Shown here one piece after another: positions 7,916-17,058 of a DNA stretch of 64,000 nt; the first letter of the stretch is position 1; each line of letters begins with the position of its first letter. A program made the position numbers and the translations under genes. This DNA comes from Hyphomicrobiales bacterium (lineage in GTDB: Bacteria; Pseudomonadota; Alphaproteobacteria; Rhizobiales; Rhizobiaceae), in NCBI GenBank assembly GCA_900473795.1, contig UCMT01000022.1:1-64000 (forward strand), written 5' to 3'. Under the pieces are notes generated by a model. It saw only the letters and a program-made list of their open reading frames with translations. It had not been told where the DNA came from and searched no databases.

Positions 7916-8392
7916 TCAGGCGTGAATATTTTCCGCGTCAGCGGGCGAAACGCGCAACGGAAGTTCCCGCGCCACCTCCCGCGCGACGACGCCGACAGTT
8001 TCTGCAACCGACAGCGTATCGGCAAATTCCGTCAGTTCGACGACCCGTCCATCCCGGAACGTGAATTTATCGACCAACTCAGTGTCGAAGCTCGTATTTG
8101 TCGGGATGAACCGAACCTGCCCCACGCGGTGGACAAATGCCGTATCGCCATCAATACAAAGACCGGTATTTACGAGGCCGGAAAGGTCCCAATTTTCCAT
8201 AAGCGCCGTCAAGGTTGCGCGCAGAGATACCGGATCCTCCACCCTCTGCGTTATTGGTCCCAGACGGTCGGTTCCCACGATGCGGAAACGACAGGCGGGA
8301 TCCATCCAGTTCATCAAGGCATCGACGTCATTGAAATCGCGCGCGCGGTACATTTCCTGAACTATGCTTTCAAGTGTGCTTCGATCAGTCAT
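7916..8392 (-). CDS. NTF2-like / SnoaL-like domain protein
   Basis: A 158-aa protein with the cone-shaped NTF2-like pattern. An N-terminal helix (STLESIVQEMYRARDFNDVD) leads into MNWMDPACRFRIVG, then a sheet region with DGDTAFVHRVGQVRF and DKFTFRDGRVVELTEFADTL. The family includes ketosteroid isomerases, polyketide cyclases and non-enzymatic binders, so function is open. The start at 8392 is preferred over the longer 8440 option because GGGAGG lies 7 nt before it. Neighbours (recF unit, GST) give no clear context. Confidence 0.78.
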   Translation of the reverse strand: MTDRSTLESIVQEMYRARDFNDVDALMNWMDPACRFRIVGTDRLGPITQRVEDPVSLRATLTALMENWDLSGLVNTGLCIDGDTAFVHRVGQVRFIPTNTSFDTELVDKFTFRDGRVVELTEFADTLSVAETVGVVAREVARELPLRVSPADAENIHA

Positions 8393-8557
8393 CGACGAGC
8401 CTCCCTTTTTACCCTGGGATCGATCTTGCGCTTGTTTCACCTGCTCGGCAACCGGCGCGAGAGCCTGACGTCGCGGCTTACGGCAGAAGCAACGGATGCT
8501 CTGGCGGTAAGCGACACGCCGCAGTGAGATGGGGGCGAACGTCCAATACGAGACGGG

Positions 8558-9280
8558 TCAGCCAGAGGATCGGTCGAGTTCCGGATAATAGCGGAAGATG
8601 CCTTCCTCGTTGAAAGCAAGCCGGCGCTTGGACGCGAGATAGGCCTTGATCCGGGGCAGTTCGCGTACCTGCGCGTTGAGCGCGACGAGAAGCGGATAGT
8701 CCGGTTCGGCCGCCTGCATTGCCTTCGGGAAGGCATAGCGCAGCCCCTCCAGAAGGTGAAACAGAGACAGGTCGACATAGGTCAGCGCAGCGCCGACGGC
8801 ATGGACCTGTCCCTCGCCATTGCCGAGCTTCCTTTCGAAGTAGCCGAGGAATTTGGGCAGACGTTCGTCGCGGAAATTTTCGGCCCGCCGAAGCGCCTCG
8901 TCCCTCTGTTCGTGATAATAGAGCGAGACGCCGATCGGGTGATGGACGTCGTGAATTTCACCGACGAGATCGGTGATGGTCAGTTGCAGCCCATTTGCCT
9001 CGAACCGCCCGGCTTCGTCCTTGGGCGCAAGCCCGAGCCTGCCGCCGAGATAGAGCAGGATATTGGCGACGTGGGAGACGACGACATCTCCATCCTTCAG
9101 GAAAGGCGGTGCAAAGGGCGTGAATGTCCCCGCTTTGCCTTTCATCATCGCCATCATGCGCCCCATGCCGCCCTCCGTGCGGGCGACGTCGATGTAGTCT
9201 GCACCCGCCTGTTCCAGTGCGAGACGGACGAACTCACCGCGGCCGGGTATGCCGTCCCAATAAAAGAGCTCATAGGTCAT
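8558..9280 (-). CDS. glutathione S-transferase family protein
   Basis: A 240-aa soluble GST. The N-terminal thioredoxin-fold starts TYELFYWDGIPGRGEFVRLA, which resembles sigma/mu-type GSTs, with the Tyr near residue 7-8 as the likely catalytic residue. The cis-Pro and Ser/Val-Ser motif PPFLKDGDVVVSHVANILLY binds glutathione. The all-helical C-terminal domain includes AALTYVDLSLFHLLEGLRY. The Met-rich stretch GGMGRMMAMMKGKAG between the strands is unusual. The start at 9280 follows aaggttttccc; the longer upstream opening reads into the dnaJ terminator region. Detoxification is the likely role. Confidence 0.88.
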   Translation of the reverse strand: MTYELFYWDGIPGRGEFVRLALEQAGADYIDVARTEGGMGRMMAMMKGKAGTFTPFAPPFLKDGDVVVSHVANILLYLGGRLGLAPKDEAGRFEANGLQLTITDLVGEIHDVHHPIGVSLYYHEQRDEALRRAENFRDERLPKFLGYFERKLGNGEGQVHAVGAALTYVDLSLFHLLEGLRYAFPKAMQAAEPDYPLLVALNAQVRELPRIKAYLASKRRLAFNEEGIFRYYPELDRSSG

Positions 9281-9331
9281 GGGAAAACCTTTCGCGTGTG
9301 AACGCCATGCCGGCGGCACCGGCGAATGGAC

Positions 9332-9362
9332 AAAAAAAGCCGGAGGCATTGCTGCCTCCGGC
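9332..9362 (-). terminator. dnaJ intrinsic terminator
   Basis: On the minus strand there is a perfect 10-bp stem GCCGGAGGCA/TGCCTCCGGC with a 4-nt loop (stem arms 9339-9348 and 9353-9362). It is followed directly by seven T residues (9338 to 9332). It lies 33 bp beyond the dnaJ stop codon. Confidence 0.92.
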
Positions 9363-9394
9363 CGGAATATATTGCCGATTGTCGGCTTGACCAG

Positions 9395-10528
9395 TCACTC
9401 AATGTCGAAGAAATCCTTCATGCGGGAAAAGAACCCGGCGGATTCCGGATTGTTGTCTTTGGAAGACAGCTCTTCGAACTCCCTCAACAGCTCGCGCTGG
9501 CGCTTGGTGAGCTTCTGCGGCGTTTCGATCTGGATCTGGATGTAGAGATCGCCGATCTGGCTGGAGCGCAGCACCGGCATGCCCTTGCCCTTCAGGCGAA
9601 ACTGCTTGCCGGCCTGCGTGCCTTCCGGCACCGAGACGCGCGACTTGGTGCCGTCGAGCGTCGCCACATCGAACTTGCCGCCAAGCGCTGCCGTCGTCAT
9701 CGAGATCGGCACGCTGCAATAAAGGTCCGCACCGTCGCGCTGGTAGAACTCATGCGGCTTGACCGACAGGAAGATGTAGAGATCGCCGGCGGGGCCGCCA
9801 CGCAGGCCTGCCTCGCCTTCGCCCGAAAGGCGAATCCGCGTTCCGTCCTCGATACCGGCCGGAATGTTGACCGACAGCGAACGCTCCTCGGTCACGCGGC
9901 CCTGGCCGTGGCATTTCCCGCACGGATCGGTGATGGTCTGACCGCGACCATGGCAGGTCGGGCAAGTCCGTTCGATGGAAAAGAAGCCCTGGGCAGCGCG
10001 CACGCGGCCCGAGCCCTGGCAGGTGCCGCAGGTCTGCGGCTTCGTACCCGGCTTGGCGCCCGAGCCCGAGCAGACATCACACGTGATCGACGTCGGCACA
10101 CGGATCTGTGCCGTCTTGCCGGAATAGGCCTCTTCCAGCGAGATTTCCATATTGTAGCGCAGATCGGCGCCGCGTTCGCGTCCACCCGACGACCGCCGTT
10201 GGCGGCCGCCGCCCATCATCTCGCCGAAAATGTCCTCGAAGATATCGGAGAAGCCACCGGCGCCCGCACCGCCGAAACCGCCGCCACCACCACCCATGCC
10301 GCCATTTTCGAAGGCTGCATGGCCATAGCGATCATAGGCCGCCCGCTTCTGCGGGTCCTTGAGGGTTTCGTAGGCGTGGCTGATATCCTTGAAAGTCTTT
10401 TCCGCTTCCGCGTCGCCGGGATTCTTGTCCGGGTGATACTTCATCGCCAGTTTGCGGAAAGCGCCCTTGAGCTCTTTCTCGTCCGCTGTTTTCCCAACGC
10501 CGAGCGTTTCGTAAAGATCACGTTTCAT
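9395..10528 (-). CDS. dnaJ: chaperone protein DnaJ (Hsp40)
   Basis: A 377-aa co-chaperone that stimulates DnaK ATPase and delivers substrates. The J domain has HPD at residues 32-34 ([11 protein letters not shown]). A Gly/Phe-rich linker ([18 protein letters not shown]) follows. Four CxxCxGxG zinc repeats come next ([32 protein letters not shown]), then the two C-terminal substrate-binding barrels ending KDFFDIE. It lies downstream of dnaK in the same direction, but 321 bp away and beyond the dnaK terminator, so it probably has its own promoter or depends on read-through. A strong terminator follows. Confidence 0.98.
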   Translation of the reverse strand: MKRDLYETLGVGKTADEKELKGAFRKLAMKYHPDKNPGDAEAEKTFKDISHAYETLKDPQKRAAYDRYGHAAFENGGMGGGGGGFGGAGAGGFSDIFEDIFGEMMGGGRQRRSSGGRERGADLRYNMEISLEEAYSGKTAQIRVPTSITCDVCSGSGAKPGTKPQTCGTCQGSGRVRAAQGFFSIERTCPTCHGRGQTITDPCGKCHGQGRVTEERSLSVNIPAGIEDGTRIRLSGEGEAGLRGGPAGDLYIFLSVKPHEFYQRDGADLYCSVPISMTTAALGGKFDVATLDGTKSRVSVPEGTQAGKQFRLKGKGMPVLRSSQIGDLYIQIQIETPQKLTKRQRELLREFEELSSKDNNPESAGFFSRMKDFFDIE

Positions 10529-10849
10529 ACTTGCAGGTTGTCCTGTTGAATAGGCATGCCGAAAAAGGCCGCCCGATGGTCGCCTGATTTCCTTGCAACA
10601 GGATTTAGTGAACCTTCAAGCGTGATACCATAGGCAATACACTATCCGTGCAGGTTTTTGTCGAAAAAGCGCAGATTCAGACCGCCGCATCTGCGCTCCG
10701 GCACCGGACGGAGCACCTGTCGCTGCCGAAGAGCGGTGGCAACATCCTCAGTCAAGGCACGCGGCGCATTTCAAAGCCATCGTCATGAGCAAAGAAAAAG
10801 CCCGGAGCGTGTGGCCCCGGGCTCGGATACTTTCCAGATCGAAGAAGGC
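10529..10849. other. dnaK-dnaJ intergenic region
   Basis: 321 bp without a convincing gene. It holds the dnaK terminator at its dnaK side and must contain any dnaJ promoter. I could not pick out a good heat-shock -35/-10 pair for dnaJ by eye. Confidence 0.6.
10792..10823 (-). terminator. dnaK intrinsic terminator
   Basis: The minus strand reads AGCCCGG, an 11-nt loop, then CCGGGCT followed by a T-rich run (ttttcttt). Stem arms are at 10799-10805 and 10817-10823. The position is about 25 bp past the dnaK stop. Confidence 0.85.
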
Positions 10850-12772
10850 TTATGCGGACTTCTTGCGATCGTCCTCGTCATTGACTTCTTCATAGTCGGC
10901 GTCAACGATATCACCATCGCGGGCAGCGTCAGCGGCCGCATCGGCATTGGCCGCATCCGTCTGCTGGGCTTCGTACATCGCCTGGCCGAGCTTCATCGAT
11001 GCCTCGAGCAGCGTCTGGGTCTTGGCCTTGATGTCTTCAGCATCGGGTTCCGAGGCTTCGACGGCGGTCTTCAATGCAGCGATCGCATCGGAGATCGCGG
11101 TGCGCTCGGCTTCTGTGACCTTGTCGCCATATTCCTTCAGCGACTTTTCCGAGGAATGAATCAGGCTTTCGGCCTGGTTCTTGGCTTCGACGGCTTCGCG
11201 GCGCTTCTTGTCGGTTTCGGCATTGGCCTCGGCATCCTTGACCATCTTCTCGATATCCGCGTCGGACAGACCGCCCGATGCCTGGATCCGGATCTGATGT
11301 TCCTTGCCGGTGCCCTTGTCCTTGGCGGAAACCTGCACGATGCCGTTGGCGTCGATATCGAAGGTGACTTCGATCTGCGGAACGCCGCGCGGTGCCGGCG
11401 GGATGCCGACGAGGTCGAACTGGCCCAGCAGCTTGTTGTCGGCCGCCATTTCGCGCTCGCCCTGCGAGACGCGGATGGTCACGGCGGACTGGCTGTCCTC
11501 GGCCGTCGAGAAGGTCTGGCTCTTCTTCGTCGGGATCGTCGTGTTGCGCTCGATCAGGCGGGTGAAGACGCCACCCAGCGTTTCGATGCCGAGCGACAGC
11601 GGGGTCACGTCGAGAAGCAGGACGTCCTTGACATCACCCTGCAGAACGCCGGCCTGGATGGCGGCGCCGAGGGCAACCACTTCATCCGGATTGACGCCCT
11701 TGTGCGGTTCCTTGCCGAACAGCTGCTTGACGGTTTCCTGCACCTTCGGCATGCGGCTCATGCCGCCGACCAGAACGACTTCGTCGATCTCGGCCGCCGT
11801 GACGCCGGCATCCTTGAGAGCGGCCTTGCACGGAGCAACGGTGCGCTGGATGAGGTCGTCGACCAGGCTCTCGAACTTGGCGCGCGACAGCTTCATCGTC
11901 AGGTGCTTCGGACCAGAGGCGTCTGCCGTAATGAACGGCAGGTTGATTTCAGTCTGCTGCGAGGACGACAGCTCGATCTTTGCCTTTTCGGCAGCTTCCT
12001 TGAGGCGCTGCAGGGCAAGCTTGTCGTTCTTCAGGTCGATGCCCTGATCCTTCTTGAACTCGGCTGCGAGGTATTCGACAAGACGCATGTCGAAGTCTTC
12101 ACCACCGAGGAAGGTGTCGCCGTTGGTCGACTTCACTTCGAAGACGCCGTCGCCGATTTCAAGAACCGAGATATCGAACGTGCCGCCACCCAAGTCGTAA
12201 ACGGCGATGGTCTTGCCGTCCTTCTTGTCGAGGCCATAGGCGAGCGCTGCTGCCGTCGGCTCGTTGATGATGCGCAGGACTTCCAGACCGGCGATCTTGC
12301 CGGCATCCTTGGTTGCCTGGCGCTGCGCGTCGTTGAAGTAGGCGGGGACCGTGATGACGGCCTGCGTCACCTTTTCACCGAGATAGGATTCGGCGGTTTC
12401 CTTCATCTTCTGAAGGATCATGGCGGAGATCTGCGACGGGGAATACTTCTCGCCGTGCGCTTCGACCCAGGCGTCGCCATTGTCTGCCTTGATGATCTTG
12501 TAGGGTACCATGCCCTTGTCTTTTTGCGTGGTCGGATCAGCGAACGTGCGGCCGATCAGGCGCTTGATTGCAAAAAGCGTGTTTTCCGGATTGGTGACGG
12601 CCTGACGCTTGGCCGGCTGGCCGATCAGGCGCTCGCCATCATCGTTGAATGCAACGATCGACGGGGTCGTGCGCGCACCTTCCGCATTTTCAATGACCTT
12701 CGCGTCCTTGCCGTCCATGACGGCGACGCAGGAGTTGGTCGTTCCCAAGTCAATACCGATTACTTTAGCCAT
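10850..12772 (-). CDS. dnaK: molecular chaperone DnaK (Hsp70)
   Basis: A 640-aa Hsp70. The N-terminal ATPase starts [20 protein letters not shown]. Phosphate loop 2 is [20 protein letters not shown], and the adenosine motif is [20 protein letters not shown]. The substrate-binding domain contains [14 protein letters not shown]. The acidic C-terminal tail [18 protein letters not shown] is of the alphaproteobacterial type. It folds nascent and stress-damaged proteins with DnaJ and GrpE. A sigma-32-type promoter lies about 110 bp upstream and a hairpin terminator follows. No grpE is next to it. Confidence 0.99.
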   Translation of the reverse strand: MAKVIGIDLGTTNSCVAVMDGKDAKVIENAEGARTTPSIVAFNDDGERLIGQPAKRQAVTNPENTLFAIKRLIGRTFADPTTQKDKGMVPYKIIKADNGDAWVEAHGEKYSPSQISAMILQKMKETAESYLGEKVTQAVITVPAYFNDAQRQATKDAGKIAGLEVLRIINEPTAAALAYGLDKKDGKTIAVYDLGGGTFDISVLEIGDGVFEVKSTNGDTFLGGEDFDMRLVEYLAAEFKKDQGIDLKNDKLALQRLKEAAEKAKIELSSSQQTEINLPFITADASGPKHLTMKLSRAKFESLVDDLIQRTVAPCKAALKDAGVTAAEIDEVVLVGGMSRMPKVQETVKQLFGKEPHKGVNPDEVVALGAAIQAGVLQGDVKDVLLLDVTPLSLGIETLGGVFTRLIERNTTIPTKKSQTFSTAEDSQSAVTIRVSQGEREMAADNKLLGQFDLVGIPPAPRGVPQIEVTFDIDANGIVQVSAKDKGTGKEHQIRIQASGGLSDADIEKMVKDAEANAETDKKRREAVEAKNQAESLIHSSEKSLKEYGDKVTEAERTAISDAIAALKTAVEASEPDAEDIKAKTQTLLEASMKLGQAMYEAQQTDAANADAAADAARDGDIVDADYEEVNDEDDRKKSA

Positions 12773-12882
12773 GTCGTTCTCTCCTTGCAGCGGACTGTCA
12801 GAACCCGGTCAGGCATTCATTTGACAGCCCCTAACGGGATGGTCTGTGGAATATTCGCAGCGGAAGCCGCGGTGATGGGGCG

Positions 12883-12912
12883 TATATAAGGAGCAGCGTT
12901 TCGGACTGCAAG
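12883..12912 (-). promoter_or_regulatory. RpoH (sigma-32)-type promoter of dnaK
   Basis: The minus strand reads CTTG (12912-12909), 18 nt, then CTTATATA (12890-12883). This matches the alphaproteobacterial RpoH consensus CTTG-N17/18-CYTATNT. The inferred transcription start is near 12875, giving a leader of about 100 nt before dnaK. Confidence 0.75.
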
Positions 12913-12982
12913 GCATCTGAGGGGGCGAAAACACGCAAAAACCGAGCCGTAAACGACAAGCAGGCAGAAAAACCCACCCTTC

Positions 12983-13016
12983 CAAACGCAGGCATTTCGC
13001 ACTCAGCCTGCGTTTG
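12983..13016 (-). terminator. perfect inverted repeat, possible terminator of the PBP gene
   Basis: CAAACGCAGGC (12983-12993) and GCCTGCGTTTG (13006-13016) are perfect 11-bp arms around a 12-nt loop. On the minus strand a ggttttt run lies about 10 nt past the stem, about 100 bp beyond the penicillin-binding protein stop. The gap before the T-run makes termination uncertain. Confidence 0.5.
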
Positions 13017-13084
13017 ACGGCAACGGGTTTCACCCGGCAGCGCCTCTCCTGCGCTGCAAAACGTAGGAAGGAAATGAACAACGG

Positions 13085-15319
13085 TCAACCGCCGGTGAGG
13101 ATGTCGAGCAGCGTGGTCCGTCGTGTCGCGCCGGTCGTCTCGCCGACATCGGCCGGCGGCACAAGCCCAGAATTCGCCGGCTGTGCCAGGTCCTGCTGGG
13201 CAGCGGCCTGCCCGTTGCCGACCGGCGCCTGCGGAAACTCCTCCGTGCCGCCATTGCCGAAAGTACCGGAAATGACATCGCCGACGGTCTCGGGTGCGGC
13301 CTGATTGTCCTCGAATGTCGGCTGGACACCGGTCGTGCCGAACACCGGCGACGGTGACAGGCCCTCATGCGCGGCCGTCATGTAGTCGTGCCAGGCCTTG
13401 GCCGGAAGACCGCCGCCAGTCACCTTCTTCATCGACTTGCCATCGTCATTGCCGAACCAGACGCCGGTCGTCAGATTGCTGGTGAAGCCGACGAACAGCG
13501 CATCGCGGAAGGACTGCGTCGTGCCCGACTTGCCGGCCGCCTGCCAGCCCTTGAGCTTGGCGCTCTTGCCGGTGCCATGCTCGATCACGCCCACCATCAT
13601 CTGGTTCATCTCGCTGACGACGGCGGGATCAAGCACGCGGGGCGGATTGTCATAGGTGTTTTCGTAGAGAACCGTGCCATCGGCCGTCGAGATCCGCTTG
13701 ATGACGTGCGGCGTCGCCTTGAAGCCGCCATTCATGAAGGGAGCATAGGCGGATGTGAGTTCGACCAAGCTGACCTCGGATGTGCCGAGCGCGATCGAGG
13801 CATTGGCCTGCATTTCCGATTCGATGCCGAGCCTGTGGGCAAGTTTGATGACGTTCTGCGGCCCGACTTCCATGACAAGCTGGGCGGCGATCGTGTTCAG
13901 CGAATTGGCGAGCGCCGTCGAAAGCGAGACCTCGCCGCGATATTTCTCGTCATAGTTCTCCGGCGTCCAGTTGCCGATCCGGACCGGCGCGTCGTTGCGG
14001 ATCGACATGGGCGTGCGGCCGATTTCCATGGCGGCGGCATAGACGAAGGGCTTGAAGGCCGAACCGGGCTGGCGCTTGGCCTTGACGGCGCGGTCGAACT
14101 GGCTGTCGGCATAATCGCGGCCGCCGACCAGTGCGCGGATGGCGCCGGTTCCGTCGATCGATACCAGGGCAGCCTGGCTGACGTTCAGCTTCCCACCCGA
14201 TTCGTCGAGGCTGGCGGCGAGCGTCTCTTCCGCCTTCTTCTCGAGGTCGAGATCAAGCGTGGTATCGACGACGAGGTCCTGGCTGATTTCGCCGACCATG
14301 CCCGGCAACTGGTCCATGACCATGTCGGCCACATAATATTGTGCGCCGGACCAGAAGCTCTTCGCCTTGGTCGGCGGCTGCGACATGGCCGTCTTGATCT
14401 CGGCGTCGGTGATGAAGCCTTCCTCCCGCATGGCGCCGAGCACCACCTGCGCGCGCTCTTCGGCAGCCTTCGGATCGCGTGCCGGCGACAGGCGCGACGG
14501 CGCCTTGAGCAGGCCCGCAAGAAGCGCCGCCTCGCCGAGGTTCACATCCCGCGCCGACTTGTTGAAATAGCGCCGCGATGCCGCCTCGACGCCATAGGCG
14601 TTCGAGCCGAAAAACACGCGGTTCAGGTACATGGCCAGGATCTGGTCCTTGGTATATTTCTGCTCCAGCCAGACGGCGAGCAGCACTTCCTGCACCTTGC
14701 GCTCGAGCGTGCGCTCCGGCGAGAGGAACAGGTTCTTGGCAAGCTGCTGAGTGAGCGTCGAGCCGCCCTGCACCATGCGGCCGGTGGTGATGTTGGTCAG
14801 CATCGCACGCGCCAAGCCGAGCGGATCGACGCCGAAATGCGAATAGAACCGCCGGTCCTCGATGGCGATGACCGCCTGCGGGATATAGGGCGACATGTTT
14901 TCGAGCGACAGCGCCTCGCCGCCGGTGGCACCACGATTGGCAATGATATCGCCGCTGACGGCAAGGATCTTGACGTTTGGCGGACGGTCGGGGATGGCCC
15001 AGCTCGTCGCGCTCGGCATGCGAGAGCCGTAATAGAGCACCAGCCCGCCGACGCCGATGGCGCCCCAGATGCCGAGAACGACGCACCAATAGACCATCGA
15101 GCGGATGAGGCCGGTCAATCCGCCGCCACCGCGCGAGCCGCCGCGGCCGGAGCCTCTCTTCGATCTGTTCGTTTTCGCCGCCGATTTCGAGCTTCCAGAC
15201 TTGCGGCCTCCACCACCGACGCGATCTCCGGCATCGACCCGCAGTTCGCCATCGTCACGGCCCCGCCCGCCCTCGAAAGAAGGTTCTATTCTCTGCGGTG
15301 ATTTGCGATTTCCTGCCAT
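13085..15319 (-). CDS. PBP1a-family class A penicillin-binding protein
   Basis: A 744-aa bifunctional peptidoglycan glycosyltransferase/transpeptidase. A basic, Gly/Ser-rich cytoplasmic tail (residues 1-70) precedes one membrane helix (about 73-95). The GT51 domain has the catalytic Glu in AIEDRRFYSHFGVDPLG and the motif GGSTLTQQLAKNLFLSPERT. The transpeptidase has SAFK (Ser420), NSLNT as the SxN motif, and KSGTT. The C-terminus is a Pro/Gln-rich disordered tail of about 90 residues. The start at 15319 is preferred: an in-frame start at 15370 adds only 17 residues of non-family sequence. Confidence 0.94.
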   Translation of the reverse strand: MAGNRKSPQRIEPSFEGGRGRDDGELRVDAGDRVGGGGRKSGSSKSAAKTNRSKRGSGRGGSRGGGGLTGLIRSMVYWCVVLGIWGAIGVGGLVLYYGSRMPSATSWAIPDRPPNVKILAVSGDIIANRGATGGEALSLENMSPYIPQAVIAIEDRRFYSHFGVDPLGLARAMLTNITTGRMVQGGSTLTQQLAKNLFLSPERTLERKVQEVLLAVWLEQKYTKDQILAMYLNRVFFGSNAYGVEAASRRYFNKSARDVNLGEAALLAGLLKAPSRLSPARDPKAAEERAQVVLGAMREEGFITDAEIKTAMSQPPTKAKSFWSGAQYYVADMVMDQLPGMVGEISQDLVVDTTLDLDLEKKAEETLAASLDESGGKLNVSQAALVSIDGTGAIRALVGGRDYADSQFDRAVKAKRQPGSAFKPFVYAAAMEIGRTPMSIRNDAPVRIGNWTPENYDEKYRGEVSLSTALANSLNTIAAQLVMEVGPQNVIKLAHRLGIESEMQANASIALGTSEVSLVELTSAYAPFMNGGFKATPHVIKRISTADGTVLYENTYDNPPRVLDPAVVSEMNQMMVGVIEHGTGKSAKLKGWQAAGKSGTTQSFRDALFVGFTSNLTTGVWFGNDDGKSMKKVTGGGLPAKAWHDYMTAAHEGLSPSPVFGTTGVQPTFEDNQAAPETVGDVISGTFGNGGTEEFPQAPVGNGQAAAQQDLAQPANSGLVPPADVGETTGATRRTTLLDILTGG

Positions 15320-15597
15320 GCCGGGGTAGGGTTGCTCCAGATGAGCGTTTCGGGAAGCCAAGCCGGCCATTCCGCCGCCACGCCGATTTTCAACAGTGCG
15401 ATGAAGTGTAAATGCGGCGATTTAAGGGGGAGTTAAATTCCCGTTTGAATAAAATCGTGCGCTTTCAACTCGTTGCGTGGAACCGTTTTCGGTGCACTCC
15501 CGGGCGGGGAAGGCCGGTATGGCGCGGCATTGCACAGCGCGCACCTTCGAGGCGCCCGCACGTTCGCAAGTGCACCCGCAGATTCTCGCAGATTTCC

Positions 15598-15750
15598 TCA
15601 GTTCGCGTCCGCCTTCGCGATGCGGTGCGTTGCGTCGTCCAGGGCATTGCTGGTCTGCACGCCGTCCTGCTTTAAACCGCGCGCGGTGTTGCCGCATGCG
15701 GCGAGCGTCAACAAGGACAGGCAGGCAACGGCGATCACGACTTTCGACAT
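15598..15750 (-). CDS. entericidin-like small lipoprotein
   Basis: A 50-codon gene read directly from the minus strand. It starts MSKVVIAVACLSLLTLAACG, a lipoprotein signal with lipobox LAAC, followed by NTARGLKQDGVQTSNALDDA and a short tail ending KADAN. The CGNTxxGxxxD pattern after the lipid-anchored Cys is the entericidin A/B family, small stress-related membrane lipoproteins once proposed as an antidote/toxin pair. A strong ribosome site (gggaggaat) precedes the ATG. Only one copy is present, so a toxin-antidote role is not supported here. Codon choice is normal for the region. Confidence 0.85.
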   Translation of the reverse strand: MSKVVIAVACLSLLTLAACGNTARGLKQDGVQTSNALDDATHRIAKADAN

Positions 15751-16133
15751 GGTTATTCCTCCCGTGAATTCGGCAATGAGAGGAACATGATGCGCATCGC
15801 CGAGAAATCAATTCGGCCGACCAAAAAACTGGCACTCTTCCCCGACGCTTTCAGAACAGCGACGTCTCAGCGCCGCAAAATAAACTCTGCAGATCTTCGG
15901 TCCTGGCGCTATAAAAACCAAACGAAAACAACGAACATCGCAAAATAAAAATAATAAAACTTGACTGCGCAGCCCCGGTAACCTATCTGAGCTTTGGTCG
16001 ATATTTGTTAGATGACTTTGGTTTTTGCGACATAGAGCGCAATCGGACGAACTTTCCTTCAGATTCGAACATCAAGCCTCGCTGTAATATCTACGGCTTG
16101 GTTCACTATAATTTGCTAGAGAAAGGGATCGTT
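15751..16133. other. intergenic region and cold-shock leader
   Basis: 383 bp. The left part is AT-richer and holds no gene. A sigma-70-type promoter at 15961-15989 opens a leader of about 140 nt that runs to the cold-shock gene. Long structured leaders are usual for cspA-type genes. Confidence 0.6.
15961..15989 (+). promoter_or_regulatory. probable sigma-70 promoter of the cold-shock gene
   Basis: A TTGACT box (15961-15966), a 17-bp spacer and TATCTG (15984-15989). It is preceded by an A/T-rich stretch that could serve as an UP element. The predicted start is near 15996, leaving about 138 nt of untranslated leader. Confidence 0.6.
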
Positions 16134-16343
16134 ATGGCCACTGGCACAGTAAAATGGTTTAATTCCACCAAGGGCTTCGGCTTCATTCAGCCGGACGACG
16201 GCAGCCAGGACGTTTTCGTCCACATTTCCGCTGTCGAGCGCGCTGGCATGCGCAGCCTCAACGACGGTCAGAAGATCAGCTTCGAGCTGGTTCGTGACCG
16301 CAAGTCCGGCAAGATGTCGGCAGACAGCCTCCAGGCTGCCTAA
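16134..16343 (+). CDS. cspA: cold-shock protein, CspA family
   Basis: A 69-aa single OB-fold nucleic-acid chaperone. It starts [20 protein letters not shown], containing RNP1 (KGFGFI), and has RNP2-like [12 protein letters not shown], then [18 protein letters not shown]. It binds single-stranded RNA/DNA and melts structure at low temperature or during growth transitions. The ATG at 16134 follows gaaaggga; upstream in-frame codons belong to the leader. A bona fide hairpin terminator lies 90 bp downstream. Confidence 0.97.
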   Translation: MATGTVKWFNSTKGFGFIQPDDGSQDVFVHISAVERAGMRSLNDGQKISFELVRDRKSGKMSADSLQAA

Positions 16344-16432
16344 TACCAATCTGGCGCGATCATCCGCGCCGGAGAAATGCGCTTCCGCGGTTGACCACGG
16401 ATGTACTGGCAGGTGTGTCGAAGCGCGTTGTG

Positions 16433-16463
16433 AAAGGTCGGGTTTTCCCGGCCTTTTTGTTTT
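16433..16463 (+). terminator. cold-shock gene terminator
   Basis: Stem aaaggtcggg (16433-16442), loop tttt, arm cccggccttt (16447-16456), with one G-U pair. It is followed by a T-rich run (ttgttttt). This ends the short cspA transcript. Confidence 0.88.
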
Positions 16464-16554
16464 TCTGGACTTGGGTCAGCCTTCACAAAATGGGCCACGA
16501 CCTTCAAATCGCCTTATCCGCATTGAAACTTCCCTGAACGCCAGGAGCAATGCG

Positions 16555-17049
16555 ATGAAAACCATCCCTACCTCCCTGATGACCGCGGCCGTGCTGACCG
16601 TTTCCTGCCTCAGTGCAACGGCGCAGGACAAGACCGCCTATGTCGATGACCGCTCCGATGGGCCGGCGCTGATCCGCTCGCTCTACAATGCGATCAACCG
16701 CAAGGAATATGCCCGCGCCTACAGCTATTTCGCCGACCGGAAACCCTTCGCCGACTATCAGTCATTCGTTAAGGGCTATGCAAAGACGGTGGATGTCGAG
16801 GTGATCACCGGCACGGTGACGCCCGAAGGCGCGGCGGGCAGCATCTACGCGCCAGTGCCGGTCGCGATCAAATCAACGGAAAAGGGTGGCAAGGAGCGTA
16901 TTTTCGCCGGCTGCTACGTCACCCGCATCGTCAACGCCGCGATCCAGGAGCCGCCCTTTGCGCCGCTGCATATTGAGAGCGCCGAACTGGAAGAGGTCGA
17001 TGGGCCGCTGGAGAAGGCGCTGCCGAAGGTTTGCTATCCGCCCTCGTGA
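16555..17049 (+). CDS. secreted protein of unknown function
   Basis: A 164-aa protein with a clear signal peptide (MKTIPTSLMTAAVLTVSCLS, cleavage near ATAQ/DK). The mature part has LIRSLYNAINRKEYARAYSY, FADYQSFVKGYAKTVDVEVI and VPVAIKSTEKGGKERIFAGC. It recalls DUF-type periplasmic proteins with an NTF2-like alpha/beta layout, and two Cys (in FAGCYV and KVCYPPS) could form a disulfide. The start is supported by caggagc 8 nt upstream. I do not recognise a named family. It is convergent, 9 bp apart, with the YbhN-like gene. Confidence 0.8.
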   Translation: MKTIPTSLMTAAVLTVSCLSATAQDKTAYVDDRSDGPALIRSLYNAINRKEYARAYSYFADRKPFADYQSFVKGYAKTVDVEVITGTVTPEGAAGSIYAPVPVAIKSTEKGGKERIFAGCYVTRIVNAAIQEPPFAPLHIESAELEEVDGPLEKALPKVCYPPS

Positions 17050-17058
17050 GAGGAAAAC

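Larger units (their letters stand above)
12773..13084. other. intergenic region between dnaK and the penicillin-binding protein gene
   Basis: 312 bp containing the heat-shock-type promoter of dnaK (12883-12912), its leader of about 100 nt, and an 11-bp perfect inverted repeat (12983-13016) that may terminate the upstream penicillin-binding protein transcript. No gene is seen. Confidence 0.7.

Noticed and set aside
10658-12889. A 743-codon open frame opposite dnaK
   Set aside because: It is antisense to a perfect DnaK. Such long antisense frames are usual opposite dnaK in GC-rich genomes and show no protein-family signal.
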